A stretch of DNA of 64,000 nucleotides from Alphaproteobacteria bacterium (GTDB taxonomy: Bacteria > Pseudomonadota > Alphaproteobacteria > Paracaedibacterales > VGCI01). A program made the position numbers and the translations under genes. Location of the stretch: assembly GCA_016869075.1 (NCBI GenBank), contig VGEY01000005.1, positions 17,616 through 81,615 on the forward strand, in the 5' to 3' direction. Below, one piece after another: positions 54,186-63,890 of this stretch; position 1 is the first letter of the stretch, and each line of letters starts with the position of its first letter. A model generated the notes under the pieces. It had not been told where the DNA came from and did no database searches. It saw only the letters and a program-made list of their open reading frames with translations.

Positions 54186-55210
54186 AATTTTCTCCTCTTA
54201 CTCAGCGCCGTATTGCTCAATTTAAAGCCAATCGACGCGGTTATTGGTCCTTGCGCATTTTTGGAATTTTATTTTTCATTATTTTATTTGCTGAATTTAT
54301 TGCCAATGATAAACCATTGCTGGTTTCTTTTGAGGGAAAATGGTACACGCCAATATTTCGTAATTATCCCGAAACACATTGGGGTGGAAAATTTCAAACA
54401 GTAACAAACTATCGGGACACTTATGTTAAAAATCTTATAGAAAAAAAGGGTTGGATGATATTTCCTCCCATTCCTTACTCTATAAATACTGTCAACTTTA
54501 ATTTAAATGTACCTGCACCCTCACCACCCTCTTCAGATAATTGGCTGGGTACAGATGATCAAGGAAGAGATGTTCTCGCGCGCCTTATTTATGGCTTTCG
54601 TATATCAATTTTCTTTGGGCTCATATTAACCTTTTTCTCTTCAATAATTGGGGTCTTAGCTGGAGCGATCCAAGGATATTTTGGTGGGCGTATAGATTTG
54701 ATCTTCCAGCGTATTATTGAAATTTGGAGCGGGTTACCAATTTTGTATCTGTTGATTATTTTATCAAGTATTATTGAACCCTCCTTTTGGCTGTTGCTTG
54801 GTATTATGCTCCTCTTCAGTTGGATGATGCTCGTTGCCGTTGTGCGTGCTGAATTTTTTCGGACACGCTCTTTAGATTATATTCGTGCAGCAGAGGCTTT
54901 GGGCGTACCAACATGGCGTATTATGCTCCGCCATATGCTTCCCAACGCAATGGTAGCAACCATTACTTACCTCCCCTTTATTTTAAATGGCTCCATTACC
55001 ACCTTAACAACTCTAGATTTTCTAGGATTTGGATTGCCTCCAGGTTCAGCGTCTCTGGGAGAATTATTAACGCAAGGCAAAAATCATGTTCAATCTCCCT
55101 GGCTTGGATTAACAGGTTTCTTCTCACTTGCATTCCTATTAAGCTTGCTTATTTTTATCGGTGAAGCTATTCGCGATGCTTTTGATCCACGTAAGGTAAC
55201 GTTCCGATGA
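54182..55210 (+). CDS. yejE: Peptide ABC transporter permease YejE
   Basis: A 342-residue partner permease of the DppC family: QFKANRRGYWSLRIFGILFF, then NDKPLLVSFEGKWYTPIFRNYPE, a YejE-specific periplasmic segment, then WLGTDDQGRDVLARLIYGFRISIFFG and EAA loop AAEALGVPTWRIMLRHMLPNAM. Overlaps of 4 bp with yejB and yejF show a translationally coupled operon. Confidence 0.95.
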   Translation: MKFSPLTQRRIAQFKANRRGYWSLRIFGILFFIILFAEFIANDKPLLVSFEGKWYTPIFRNYPETHWGGKFQTVTNYRDTYVKNLIEKKGWMIFPPIPYSINTVNFNLNVPAPSPPSSDNWLGTDDQGRDVLARLIYGFRISIFFGLILTFFSSIIGVLAGAIQGYFGGRIDLIFQRIIEIWSGLPILYLLIILSSIIEPSFWLLLGIMLLFSWMMLVAVVRAEFFRTRSLDYIRAAEALGVPTWRIMLRHMLPNAMVATITYLPFILNGSITTLTTLDFLGFGLPPGSASLGELLTQGKNHVQSPWLGLTGFFSLAFLLSLLIFIGEAIRDAFDPRKVTFR

Positions 55211-56832
55211 CATTATTGCGCATAGAAAATTTATCGGTCCATTTCAAGAACCATCATCAGCCCACCATGGAAGCTGTAAAAGATGTCTCCTTTCAACTTG
55301 ATCAAGGAGAAACTTTAGCACTTGTTGGAGAAAGCGGATCTGGTAAATCGGTGACTGCTCTCTCCATTCTTGGTTTGTTGCCATATCCCATGGCTTTTCA
55401 TCCAACAGGCTCAGTGCTTTTTCATGGGCAAGAGCTCTTAAACGCCTCTGAATCTTCATTGCGAGCTGTTCGTGGACATGATATCGGAATGATATTTCAA
55501 GAACCAATGACAGCATTAAACCCATTGCACACTATTGAACAACAAATTGCAGAACCTCTTTTAATTCATAAAAATATGACAAAGAGTCAAGCCAAAGAAC
55601 GCGTCATTGACCTTCTTCATTTGGTCGGGTTTCCAGATGGCGTGAATCGTCTTCAAGCATATCCTCATCAGTTATCAGGGGGCCAACGCCAACGCGTTAT
55701 GATTGCCATGGCTTTAGCATGTGAACCACAATTATTAATTGCTGACGAGCCGACCACTGCATTGGATGTTACTATCCAAGCAAGTATTATTGAACTGATC
55801 AGTAGCCTCCAAAAGCAATTTAAAATGGCCTTACTTTTGATTAGCCATGACTTAGGGATGGTTAGAAAAATGGCGCAAAAAATTGTTGTACTCCAGGAAG
55901 GGAAAATTGTTGAGAAGGGTTTAACACAAAAAGTTTTAAGCCAACCCCGACATCCTTATACCAAACATTTAATTGCATCAGAACCTAGCGGGCATCCCTC
56001 CCCGCCCGTAAGCCCCAGAGCTACACTTTTAGAAACGAAAGATTTGAACGTTACGTTTAAAGGGCAAAAAAAATCTTGGGTAAGTCGTGGTTCATTAGAT
56101 GTTCATGCAGTAGATGGAATTTCATTTTCTCTAGCAGCGGGAGAAACCTTAGGAATCGTTGGAGAAAGCGGCTCAGGTAAAAGTACGTTAGCATATGCCA
56201 TTTTAAAATTAGTTGAGAGCAAGGGATATATTCAGTTTTGTTGTAATAATCTTCAAGAATTATCACGCAGTACCCTTCGTATTTTACGTCCTCAAATGCA
56301 AATTATATTTCAAGACCCTTTCAGCTCTCTTAATCCTCGATTATCCATTAATCAAATTATAGCTGAAGGCCTAGAAATCCATCAAAAACATCTTGATGCA
56401 AAGACCAGAGATCATATGGTTCAAACGATCTTAAAAGAAGTTGGTTTGCCAACAGCCGCAAGACACAGGTATCCTCACGAGTTTTCAGGTGGTCAGCGAC
56501 AACGTATTGCCATTGCGCGCGCTTTAATCCTAAAACCAAAGTTGCTTATTCTTGATGAGCCAACATCTGCTCTTGACCGATCTATTCAAGCAGAGGTGAT
56601 TACACTTCTACGCGATTTACAGGCACGTTATCATCTTGCATATATTTTCATAAGCCATGATTTAAAAGTGGTTCGTGCTATGAGCCATCGCATTATGGTT
56701 ATGAAAGAGGGACATATTATAGAGGAAGGATTAACAGAAAAGATTTTCACAAAGCCCAAAAATGAATATACGAAATCTTTGATACGCGCTTCTTTCGATA
56801 ATTTACCAAGTACCCCCAAAAGAAAAAAATAG
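55207..56832 (+). CDS. yejF: Peptide ABC transporter ATPase YejF (duplicated NBD)
   Basis: A 541-residue protein with two ATPase domains in tandem. The first has GESGSGKSVT, LSGGQRQRVMIAMAL and ADEPTTALDV; the second repeats GESGSGKSTLA, FSGGQRQRIAIARAL and LDEPTSALDR. Both signature and Walker motifs are intact, so both sites should bind ATP. It powers YejB/YejE. The operon ends here. Confidence 0.96.
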   Translation: MTLLRIENLSVHFKNHHQPTMEAVKDVSFQLDQGETLALVGESGSGKSVTALSILGLLPYPMAFHPTGSVLFHGQELLNASESSLRAVRGHDIGMIFQEPMTALNPLHTIEQQIAEPLLIHKNMTKSQAKERVIDLLHLVGFPDGVNRLQAYPHQLSGGQRQRVMIAMALACEPQLLIADEPTTALDVTIQASIIELISSLQKQFKMALLLISHDLGMVRKMAQKIVVLQEGKIVEKGLTQKVLSQPRHPYTKHLIASEPSGHPSPPVSPRATLLETKDLNVTFKGQKKSWVSRGSLDVHAVDGISFSLAAGETLGIVGESGSGKSTLAYAILKLVESKGYIQFCCNNLQELSRSTLRILRPQMQIIFQDPFSSLNPRLSINQIIAEGLEIHQKHLDAKTRDHMVQTILKEVGLPTAARHRYPHEFSGGQRQRIAIARALILKPKLLILDEPTSALDRSIQAEVITLLRDLQARYHLAYIFISHDLKVVRAMSHRIMVMKEGHIIEEGLTEKIFTKPKNEYTKSLIRASFDNLPSTPKRKK

Positions 56833-56871
56833 ATTTTTTCTTTTAACTTAGATTGTTTCCATGATGCAGTC

Positions 56872-57273
56872 TTATAATTTGATTTTTTGAATGTTCTCTT
56901 GTGCTTGGTGAGGATCATAGGCCTCACTTACTCCATGATTTAAAACTGAATGAGGCCAAGCCGAATCCGTTGTAAAGCGCGCAATAATGTGAATATGAAG
57001 TTGCCGAACTTTATTCCCTAAAATTTCTATATTCATTTTATGTGCTTTAAATGTTTGGTGCATATGGTGACCCACCCGCATTATTTCCATCCATAATGCT
57101 TGTTGATCTTCCGCTTCAAGATCAAATACTTCAACAATGTCTGGTCTGCGGGGAATTAAAACAACCCATGGAAAACGTGCGTCATTTTTAAGACGTAATT
57201 GACATAATGGAAGGTCCTGAACCAGGATGCTTGATGAATCAAGCTGCGGATCTAATTTAAAATGCATAGTCAC
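56872..57273 (-). CDS. HIT-family protein (alphaproteobacterial type)
   Basis: A 133-residue HIT-domain protein with GNKVRQLHIHIIARFTTDSAWPHSV. The usual H-x-H-x-H is QLHIHII here, with Gln at the first position, as in related alphaproteobacterial proteins. The catalytic middle histidine is kept. The family hydrolyses dinucleoside polyphosphates or related adenylates; substrate here is unknown. Convergent with yejF, 39 bp away. Confidence 0.8.
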   Translation of the reverse strand: MTMHFKLDPQLDSSSILVQDLPLCQLRLKNDARFPWVVLIPRRPDIVEVFDLEAEDQQALWMEIMRVGHHMHQTFKAHKMNIEILGNKVRQLHIHIIARFTTDSAWPHSVLNHGVSEAYDPHQAQENIQKIKL

Positions 57274-57340
57274 TCCTTGGTGTTTTTAATCTCATGAGCT
57301 TACTAAAATCATGAGATAAAGACCAAGTCAAGAAGGACCT

Positions 57341-57931
57341 TCAAGCATGTCCTATTTCGAAGGAGAGTCCAGCGGGATCGATACCAAGTGTTGCAAGAGC
57401 TTGACGCCATTTATTTTCTAAATCTTGTCCAAAGACAAGCTCTTCATTAGCTTCAATAGGGAGCCAGCCGTTTTGTTGAATTTCATTCTCCAACTGACCT
57501 GCACTCCATCCAACATACCCTAAGGCAAGTAATGTGTCTCGAGGGCCTTGATTAAGCGCCATAGCTCGTAAGATGTCTAATGTGGCTGTCATGGCGAACC
57601 CATTCTCGATTAAAACAGTTGATTCACTCATATAATCGTTGGAATGTAAAACGAAGCCGCGCCCCACTTCCACAGGGCCTCCATATTGAACTGGAATTTG
57701 TTCGGAGGATTCTGAGAATGTCACATCCATTTGCGTTAACAAATCTTTAAAAGTAACTGTGGGAAGTCCTTTATTAACAATTAGCCCCATTGCCCCTTGA
57801 GAATCATGCCCACAGACATAAATAACCGTTTGTGAAAAACGAGGATCTGACAAAAAAGGCATAGCAATCAATATTTTGCCTGTTAGATTATAATTGTCTT
57901 GTAAAGAAGATATGTCTTGTTCTGTTGTCAC
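57341..57931 (-). CDS. YqgE/AlgH-family protein
   Basis: A 196-residue protein: LTGKILIAMPFLSDPRFSQTVIYVCGHDSQGAMGLIVNK is the family's signature N-terminus, followed by VQYGGPVEVGRGFVLHSN and ALGYVGWSAGQLENEIQQNGWLP. YqgE/AlgH is a widely conserved cytosolic protein with no agreed biochemical activity. It lies upstream of the HIT gene on the minus strand, about 67 bp apart, and may be cotranscribed. Confidence 0.93.
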   Translation of the reverse strand: MTTEQDISSLQDNYNLTGKILIAMPFLSDPRFSQTVIYVCGHDSQGAMGLIVNKGLPTVTFKDLLTQMDVTFSESSEQIPVQYGGPVEVGRGFVLHSNDYMSESTVLIENGFAMTATLDILRAMALNQGPRDTLLALGYVGWSAGQLENEIQQNGWLPIEANEELVFGQDLENKWRQALATLGIDPAGLSFEIGHA

Positions 57932-58075
57932 GATGCCGAGTCTTCCTTGTCATTACATTACCTTTAGTTTATCCAAAATTCCTTTCGAGAGAATTAACGT
58001 ACCTCTTTTCTCTGTGAACAAAGAAGGATATGCTGAAGATAGCAGAAAATAATGTTCAAATAAGGAATACATCCC

Positions 58076-58558
58076 ATGGCCATACAAGTAGGCGATTCTC
58101 TCCCTCAAACAACACTCAAGCAAGTAACACCTTCGGAAACCAAAGATATTCAAACAGATTCTCTTTTTAAGGGAAAAACTGTCGCTCTTTTTGCAATTCC
58201 TGGCGCATTTACGCCCACCTGTACAAATATTCATATGCCAGGATTTAACAAACATATGGATACCTTTAAGGCCAAAGGCGTTGAGGTTGCGTGTCTTGCC
58301 GTCAATGACCCTTTCGTCATGGACGCTTGGGCAAAAGCTACAAATTCACATTCCGATATTCTCATCTTAGCTGATTGGAATGCTGATTTTACAAAGGCTG
58401 TTGGCCTTACCCTCGATGGATCAGGAGCTGGCCTTGGGTTACGTTCTTTACGCTATAGCATGCTTGTTAAAGACGGAGTCGTTGCCGTCCTTAACATAGA
58501 GCCAAGTGCCGGAGCCTGCGATATAAGCAGTGCTGATACCTTATTAAAGTCCCTTTAA
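58076..58558 (+). CDS. Prx5-type peroxiredoxin
   Basis: A 160-residue thiol peroxidase with the active-site PGAFTPTCTNIHMPGF, peroxidatic cysteine C49 in TPTC. A further Cys in GAC near residue 148 may be a resolving residue. The layout matches the AhpC/TSA Prx5 family (AhpE/PrxV-like in mitochondria and bacteria), which reduces H2O2 and alkyl peroxides. It lies 5 bp before the threonine ammonia-lyase gene. Confidence 0.9.
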   Translation: MAIQVGDSLPQTTLKQVTPSETKDIQTDSLFKGKTVALFAIPGAFTPTCTNIHMPGFNKHMDTFKAKGVEVACLAVNDPFVMDAWAKATNSHSDILILADWNADFTKAVGLTLDGSGAGLGLRSLRYSMLVKDGVVAVLNIEPSAGACDISSADTLLKSL

Positions 58559-58563
58559 GGCCC

Positions 58564-59787
58564 ATGACGTTAGACATTACCTTAAAGCATGTCCAGGAAG
58601 CCGCTGCGACCTTAAAAAATGTGGTCTTGCATACTCCCACCGTTCTGGCGCCCTGGCTCTGTGAACATGTTAAAGGACAAGTTTTCTTAAAGCTGGAAAA
58701 TCTCCAAATTCTCTCTTCTTTTAAAGCGCGTGGCGCCTACGTTAAACTCATGCACCTTACGAATGAGCAAAAACAGAAGGGCGTTATCGCCATGTCTGCG
58801 GGTAACCACGCACAAGGCGTTGCTTTTCATGCCCAAGCCTTGGGAATTTCTGCAACTATTGTTATGCCCAAGAACACACCTTTTGCCAAAATTGAAGGAA
58901 CAAAGAAGTTTGGGTGTACGCTTATTTTGGAGGGAGAAAATCTCAACGAAGCAGGAGAATTTACCACTTTAATCGCAGAACGAGAAGGACTCACCCTCAT
59001 TCACCCTTTTGATGATCCAGATATCATTGCAGGACAAGGGACTGTCGCCCTGGAAATGCTTGCTGACGTGCCTGACTTAGACCTCTTGGTCATTCCTGTG
59101 GGGGGCGGTGGCCTTGCTTCAGGAATGGCCATTGCTGCCAAAGCGCTTAATCCAAAAATAGAGATAATCGGCGTTCAGTCGGCTTATTGCCCTGCCATGG
59201 CTCAACTTCTCTTTCCAAGCCGCACATTTGAACCAGAAACGCTCTTTTCTGCCCCTCTTGCTGAGGGAATTGCCGTCAAGTCCCCTGGAATTTTAACACG
59301 CCAAATTTTAAAGGACCATTTATCAGACATCCTTGTTGTCACCGAGGAAGCCATTGAGACAGCCTTAGGCAGCTTGCTCACTGATGGGAAACTCACCGTT
59401 GAAGGAGCAGGCGCGGCGGGTGTGGCAGCGCTTATGGCTTATCCCGCTCGCTTTGCAGGGCGAAAAACTGGCGTGATTGTCTGTGGCGGAAATATTGATG
59501 CACGGATTGTATCTTCTCTTCTCCTTCGTGGCCTTGTGCGCCAAGGAAAGCTGGTACGCTTTAAAATAGATATCAATGATGCACCCGGTGTTTTAGGCCA
59601 AATATCCAACATTATAGGCCAAGCGGGCGGAATCATTTTTGAAGTGAGCCACCAGCGCCTTTTTAACCATATTACACTTAAAATGGCGGAGGTGGATGCC
59701 GTTGTGGAAACCCAGAGTCGATCCCATGCAAACGAGATTATAGATGCCTTGCAATCCAGCGGTTTTCCAACACAAGTGATGGAATAG
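58564..59787 (+). CDS. ilvA: Threonine ammonia-lyase with ACT domain
   Basis: A 407-residue PLP enzyme. The lysine is K54 (SSFKARGAYVK), the glycine-rich phosphate loop is PVGGGGLASGMA at about 179, and MSAGNHAQGVAFHA contacts the substrate. Residues from about 330 form a single ACT domain (FKIDINDAPGVLGQISNIIGQAGGIIFEVSH). This 400-residue single-ACT type is the catabolic/biosynthetic threonine dehydratase seen in many alphaproteobacteria. It makes 2-oxobutyrate, the first step to isoleucine, but no ilv genes are beside it. The symbol is approximate because TdcB and IlvA are not distinguished by sequence alone. Confidence 0.88.
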   Translation: MTLDITLKHVQEAAATLKNVVLHTPTVLAPWLCEHVKGQVFLKLENLQILSSFKARGAYVKLMHLTNEQKQKGVIAMSAGNHAQGVAFHAQALGISATIVMPKNTPFAKIEGTKKFGCTLILEGENLNEAGEFTTLIAEREGLTLIHPFDDPDIIAGQGTVALEMLADVPDLDLLVIPVGGGGLASGMAIAAKALNPKIEIIGVQSAYCPAMAQLLFPSRTFEPETLFSAPLAEGIAVKSPGILTRQILKDHLSDILVVTEEAIETALGSLLTDGKLTVEGAGAAGVAALMAYPARFAGRKTGVIVCGGNIDARIVSSLLLRGLVRQGKLVRFKIDINDAPGVLGQISNIIGQAGGIIFEVSHQRLFNHITLKMAEVDAVVETQSRSHANEIIDALQSSGFPTQVME

Positions 59788-59830
59788 TCGCTTTTTTCTC
59801 TTTATATCTTGGGCATTTTATAAAGGATGG

Positions 59831-59858
59831 AAAAAACGTAAAAAAATGATCGTTTTTT
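59831..59858 (+). terminator. Hairpin after the threonine ammonia-lyase gene
   Basis: AAAAAACG (59831-59838) pairs with CGTTTTTT (59851-59858) around a 12-nt loop, providing a U-rich end. It overlaps the putative -35 box of the tRNA-Lys promoter. Confidence 0.45.
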
Positions 59859-59886
59859 GTCGACAAGTGGTATTGCTTTCTGCTAT
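59857..59886 (+). promoter_or_regulatory. Promoter of tRNA-Lys
   Basis: TTGTCG (59857-59862), an 18-bp spacer and TGCTAT (59881-59886) precede the tRNA by 12 bases. The -35 hexamer equals that of the tRNA-Ser promoter; the -10 is weak. Confidence 0.35.
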
Positions 59887-59898
59887 TCCACGTACGTG

Positions 59899-59974
<76 letters not shown>

Positions 59975-59991
59975 AGTTTTTTATTAAACAC

Positions 59992-60018
59992 ATGGAGCAC
60001 TCTCTTAAAGTGCCCCAT
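59992..60018 (+). terminator. Hairpin downstream of tRNA-Lys
   Basis: ATGG-GCACT (59992-60001, one bulged mismatch) pairs with AGTGC-CCAT (60009-60018), about 18 bases after the tRNA. It is followed by ATATTTCC, a poor U-tract, so it may act as a processing end or weak terminator. Confidence 0.4.
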
Positions 60019-60047
60019 ATATTTCCACTTGCTTGCTATAAATATTA

Positions 60048-60764
60048 TTATTTATCAACAGTATAAAGAGAAAATGCTCCACTCTCACACAACACACTGG
60101 CTGTCCGAAAGAAAAGTCCTTTCCCAAGCATCTGAGCTAACCACGTGATATTTTCTTGAAACATCTTTTTGCAGCTTTTGCACGTTTGAAATTCCATCTC
60201 GTTTTGATCATCAAAGCAAATACGCGCTGCGGTCCTTGTGCGAGCCTTTCCAAGATTTCCATCAATCCAATTAATTGAAAGTTGCTGGCATAGAGTTGCA
60301 GTATCTTTTAAAATAAGCCTGCAACGTCCATCATACTTTGCTTCATGAAAAATTGGATAATAGCGTTGATCAATCCACCCATCTGCCCTTAAAACAACGA
60401 AAATGTCATCAATACCACGATCGGCCTCATCACGCATATATTCTTCTGCCTGACATCCAAATTCTTGAAACATCGTGATAATACTCACACGCGATACACC
60501 ATCCCATCGCAACTTGTCTTCTATGACCTCTCTTGCAACAAGTTCACCCATTCTCCCCTTCGCCTTAGTTGTAGTAATTCTGTCCCTTACCTCAATTCTT
60601 TTTATATCTCTCTTGAGTTCCGCTTGGTTAAATTGCGTTGTATAGATAGGCTTTCCCTTATCAACTTCGACTTCACATCGTTCCTCAGCTCCAATATATC
60701 CCCAAACTGAAAGAAAAATTCCAAGAGATAGGCTTATAAAAAACTTCATAGGTTTCGAAATCAT
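60048..60764 (-). CDS. Exported protein with probable PD-(D/E)XK nuclease core
   Basis: A 238-residue protein. I use the ATG complementary to 60762-60764 because AAGGAG precedes it; an in-frame ATG 19 codons earlier has no such site. A signal peptide (MKFFISLSLGIFLSVWGYIGA) directs export. The mature part has the layout of a restriction-endonuclease-fold toxin: GE (73-74) in a helix, then GID (117-119), then HEAK (140-143) on the next strand, then QLSINWIDGNL (161-171) in a helix. These correspond to the E, D, ExK and Q-x-S-x-x-W features of Tox-REase/CdiA-like nucleases. Cysteines (C29, C104, C148, C159, C183, C195, C198, C226) could form disulfides once exported, which favours a secreted enzyme. 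No immunity or secretion gene is beside it. Homology is judged by motif spacing only. Confidence 0.6.
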   Translation of the reverse strand: MISKPMKFFISLSLGIFLSVWGYIGAEERCEVEVDKGKPIYTTQFNQAELKRDIKRIEVRDRITTTKAKGRMGELVAREVIEDKLRWDGVSRVSIITMFQEFGCQAEEYMRDEADRGIDDIFVVLRADGWIDQRYYPIFHEAKYDGRCRLILKDTATLCQQLSINWIDGNLGKARTRTAARICFDDQNEMEFQTCKSCKKMFQENITWLAQMLGKGLFFRTASVLCESGAFSLYTVDK

Positions 60765-60939
60765 AATGCATCTCCTTCTTATAGTTAACTTAGGATTTTG
60801 ATCCTTTTTATCAAGAAACAACTCAACTATAGAGGAAAAATTCAGGGCATTTTATCAAGGAAATAAACGTACGTAATATACTTAAGTATGTCTGAGTCGC
60901 TTTCAGTGTTGAAATTCTTACAAAAGCAAGCACATAATT

Positions 60940-63890
60940 TTACTCTAAAGCAGGATTAAGATGCTTATTTATCCCTTTCTCCCCCACCAGCCAAACAATA
61001 ACGGGGGTTAGAAGTGTATCGAGAAGGGTGGAGGAAATTAACCCGCCAAAAATCACCACAGCAACAGGATGTAAAATTTCTTTACCTGGGTTATGGCCCC
61101 CCACGAGAAGAGGTGTGAGCGCAAAAGCAGCAACGAGAGCTGTCATCAGAACAGGTGTAAGTCTTTCTAAAGAACCCCTTATAATCATAGGGACCCCGAA
61201 GGATTCATTCTCATATTTGATGAGGTGAATATAGTGCGCTATTTTCATTATTCCATTGCGTGTTGCAATTCCGGCCAGCGTTATAAAACCAACCAAGCTT
61301 GCAACGGAAAGAGTTTGATTGGTAAGCCAAATGGCAGCAATACTTCCAATGAGGGCCATAGGAACATTGGCCATAATAATAAGTGTCAATGTTGTTGATT
61401 GAAAATGACTATAAAGAAGAATAAAAATACCTGCGACCGCAACCATTGAAAGCAAGGCAATGAGGCGCGTAGCAGCCTGCTGACTTTCAAATTGGCCATC
61501 AAATCTTAGAAAATAACCCTCAGGTAAAGATATATTTGAAACCTTTTCCTGAACCTCTTGTGCAACAGACCCCAAGGCTCTGTCTTTGGTGTTTGCCATA
61601 ACAACAATGCGACGTAAGGCGTTTTCCCGATTTATTTGATTTGGCCCTGTCTTTTCTTTAATATCTGCCACGAATTTCAAAGGAATTTTCCCTGAGGGCG
61701 AATCAATAAGAATATTCCCGATTTTTTCGACAGAGTTGCGATCCTCTTCAGCGAGGCGTAAGACCAAATCATACCGCTGTGAGCCCTCTAAGATTTGATT
61801 GATCACCTTCCCGGACAAAAGGGTTTCAACAGTTTCACCTAACTTATTAATATTCAGTCCATATTTTAAAGCCGCATCCCTAATGGGATGAATTTGAAGT
61901 TGTGGAATTAATGTTTGTTGCTCAATTTGCAAATCCGTTAGTCCAGGAATATTTTTTATGGTGCTTTGGATTCTCTCAGCCTGCTCTCTCAATGTTTGTA
62001 GATTTTCACCAAACACCTTAACTGCAATTTCAGCACGGACACCTGAGAGCAAATGATCTAAACGATGGGAAATAGGCTGCCCGATATTAATGCGCACGTC
62101 TGAGAGGGATTCTAGGCGTCTTCTGATATCATTGAGAATGGAATCTCTAGAACGTTGTGAGGCTCCCAAATCCACATCTATTTCTGAGGAGTAAACACCT
62201 TCCGCATGTTCATCCAACTCAGCACGTCCGCTTCTGCGCCCAACTGATTTTACTTCAGGAACTTCTAAAATTAATTTTTCTGCCATGGTGCCAATTCGGT
62301 TTGATTCTTTCAAGGACATCCCTGGTTCTAACCTAAGATTAATAGTCACGGATCCTTCGTTAAAAGAAGGGAGGAAGGATTTATTAAGGAATGGCACAGA
62401 CGAGACAGCTGTAATTGTAGTGCAGACAAGAACAAAAATAAGAAATTTGCCGTGATTTAACGACCACTGTAATAATTTTTTATCCAGAAATTTAAGTTGT
62501 CTGACCAACCACCCGTCCCCATGTTCTTTCGCTTTAAAGTTATGAGAAAGCAAATAAGATGAGAGAACAGGCGTTAAGGTAATAGACACAATGAGAGAGG
62601 CTAAGATGGAAATCACATACGCAATTCCAAGAGGTGCAAAAAAGCGCCCTTCAATTCCACTTAAAGCAAAGAGAGGGAGAAAAACTAAGATTACAGTTCC
62701 TGTCGCAAATACAATTGAACTTCTTACTTCCAATGAAGCTCCTCTCACAACGTGGAGAATAGCTTGTGGGGTTGTGACTTTGTTTTCTCGTAAGCGTCGA
62801 AAGATATTTTCTACATCTACGACAGCGTCATCCACTAACTCTCCAATCGCAATTGCAATTCCCCCAAGTGTCATCGTATTAATTGAAAGTCCAAACCATT
62901 TAAATATAATGGCTGTTATAAGTATTGATATGGGAATTGCCGTCAAGCTGATAAAGGTTGTGCGCACGTTCATTAAGAAAATAAAAAGAATAATGGTTAC
63001 CAATATGGCACCGTCTCTTAAAGCCTCCTTCACATTTTGAATGGAGTTCTCAATGAAGGTGGCTTGCCTGAAGAGAATGCGATCAGCCTTAACATCTTGA
63101 GGAAGACGCTTTTGAATTTCATGAAGGTTTCTTTCAACTTCCATGGTTAAAGCTGTGGTACTTGCACCAGGCTGCTTTTGAATGGAAAGAATAACAGCAG
63201 GTTTTGCATCAATGCTTGCATCGCCTCTTTTGAGGGCTGTTCCTAATTGTATTGTGCTCACTTGGTGAAGAGTGACAGATGAATCTTGCAAATAGTGCAC
63301 AACAGTTTTTTGCAAATCATCAAGGTGAGTGGTATGTCCAATATAGCGCAAAAGAGATTCATGACGGTGCCCTTCCAGATATCCCCCCGCTGTATTTTTC
63401 CCAAAACCAGAGGCGCTCGCCAGAACTTCTTCGAGCGATACATTGTAAAACCATAGGTGATTAATATGAGGCAAAATCTGATATTGTTTAATGTCCCCCC
63501 CAATGGGAATAACCTGTGCCACACCAGCTATACCTAAAAGCTGCGGGCGAATAACCCAATCAGCTATCCCACGCAGTTCCATGGGCGTGGTTTCACCATT
63601 TAAGGAGCTCACACCTATCAACAGAATTTCGCCCATAATAGAAGTAACAGGCCCTAATATGGGTTTAATACCTATGGGGAGTTGAGCAGAGGCAGTATCT
63701 AAACGTTCACTGACAACTTGCCTATTACGATAAATATCTGTTCCCCAATCAAACTCGACAAAAATGATTGATAATCCAATGCCTGACGTGGAGCGTACGC
63801 GCGTAACCCCTGGCAAGCCATTCATAGCTGTCTCTAGTGGAAAACTTACCAATTGTTCAACTTCTTCAGGAGCTAAGCCTGATGCTTCCG
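60940..63890 (-). pseudogene. czcA: CzcA/CusA-type HME-RND efflux pump, 5' end removed by an IS element
   Basis: About 980 residues of a heavy-metal-efflux RND transporter, from ASGLAPEEVEQLVSFPLETAMNGLPGVTRVRS to the normal C-terminus (KGINKHLNPALE). GELVDDAVVDVENIFRRL carries the acidic residues of the proton relay in transmembrane helix 4, of the CzcA/CusA type. The expected first 45-50 residues, including transmembrane helix 1, are missing: at 63890/63891 the coding homology gives way to the end of an IS3-family element. The frame continues for 22 residues through the IS end, so a truncated protein could be made from 63963, but it would lack its first helix and native start. Membrane-fusion and outer-membrane partners are not in the window. 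Confidence 0.85.
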
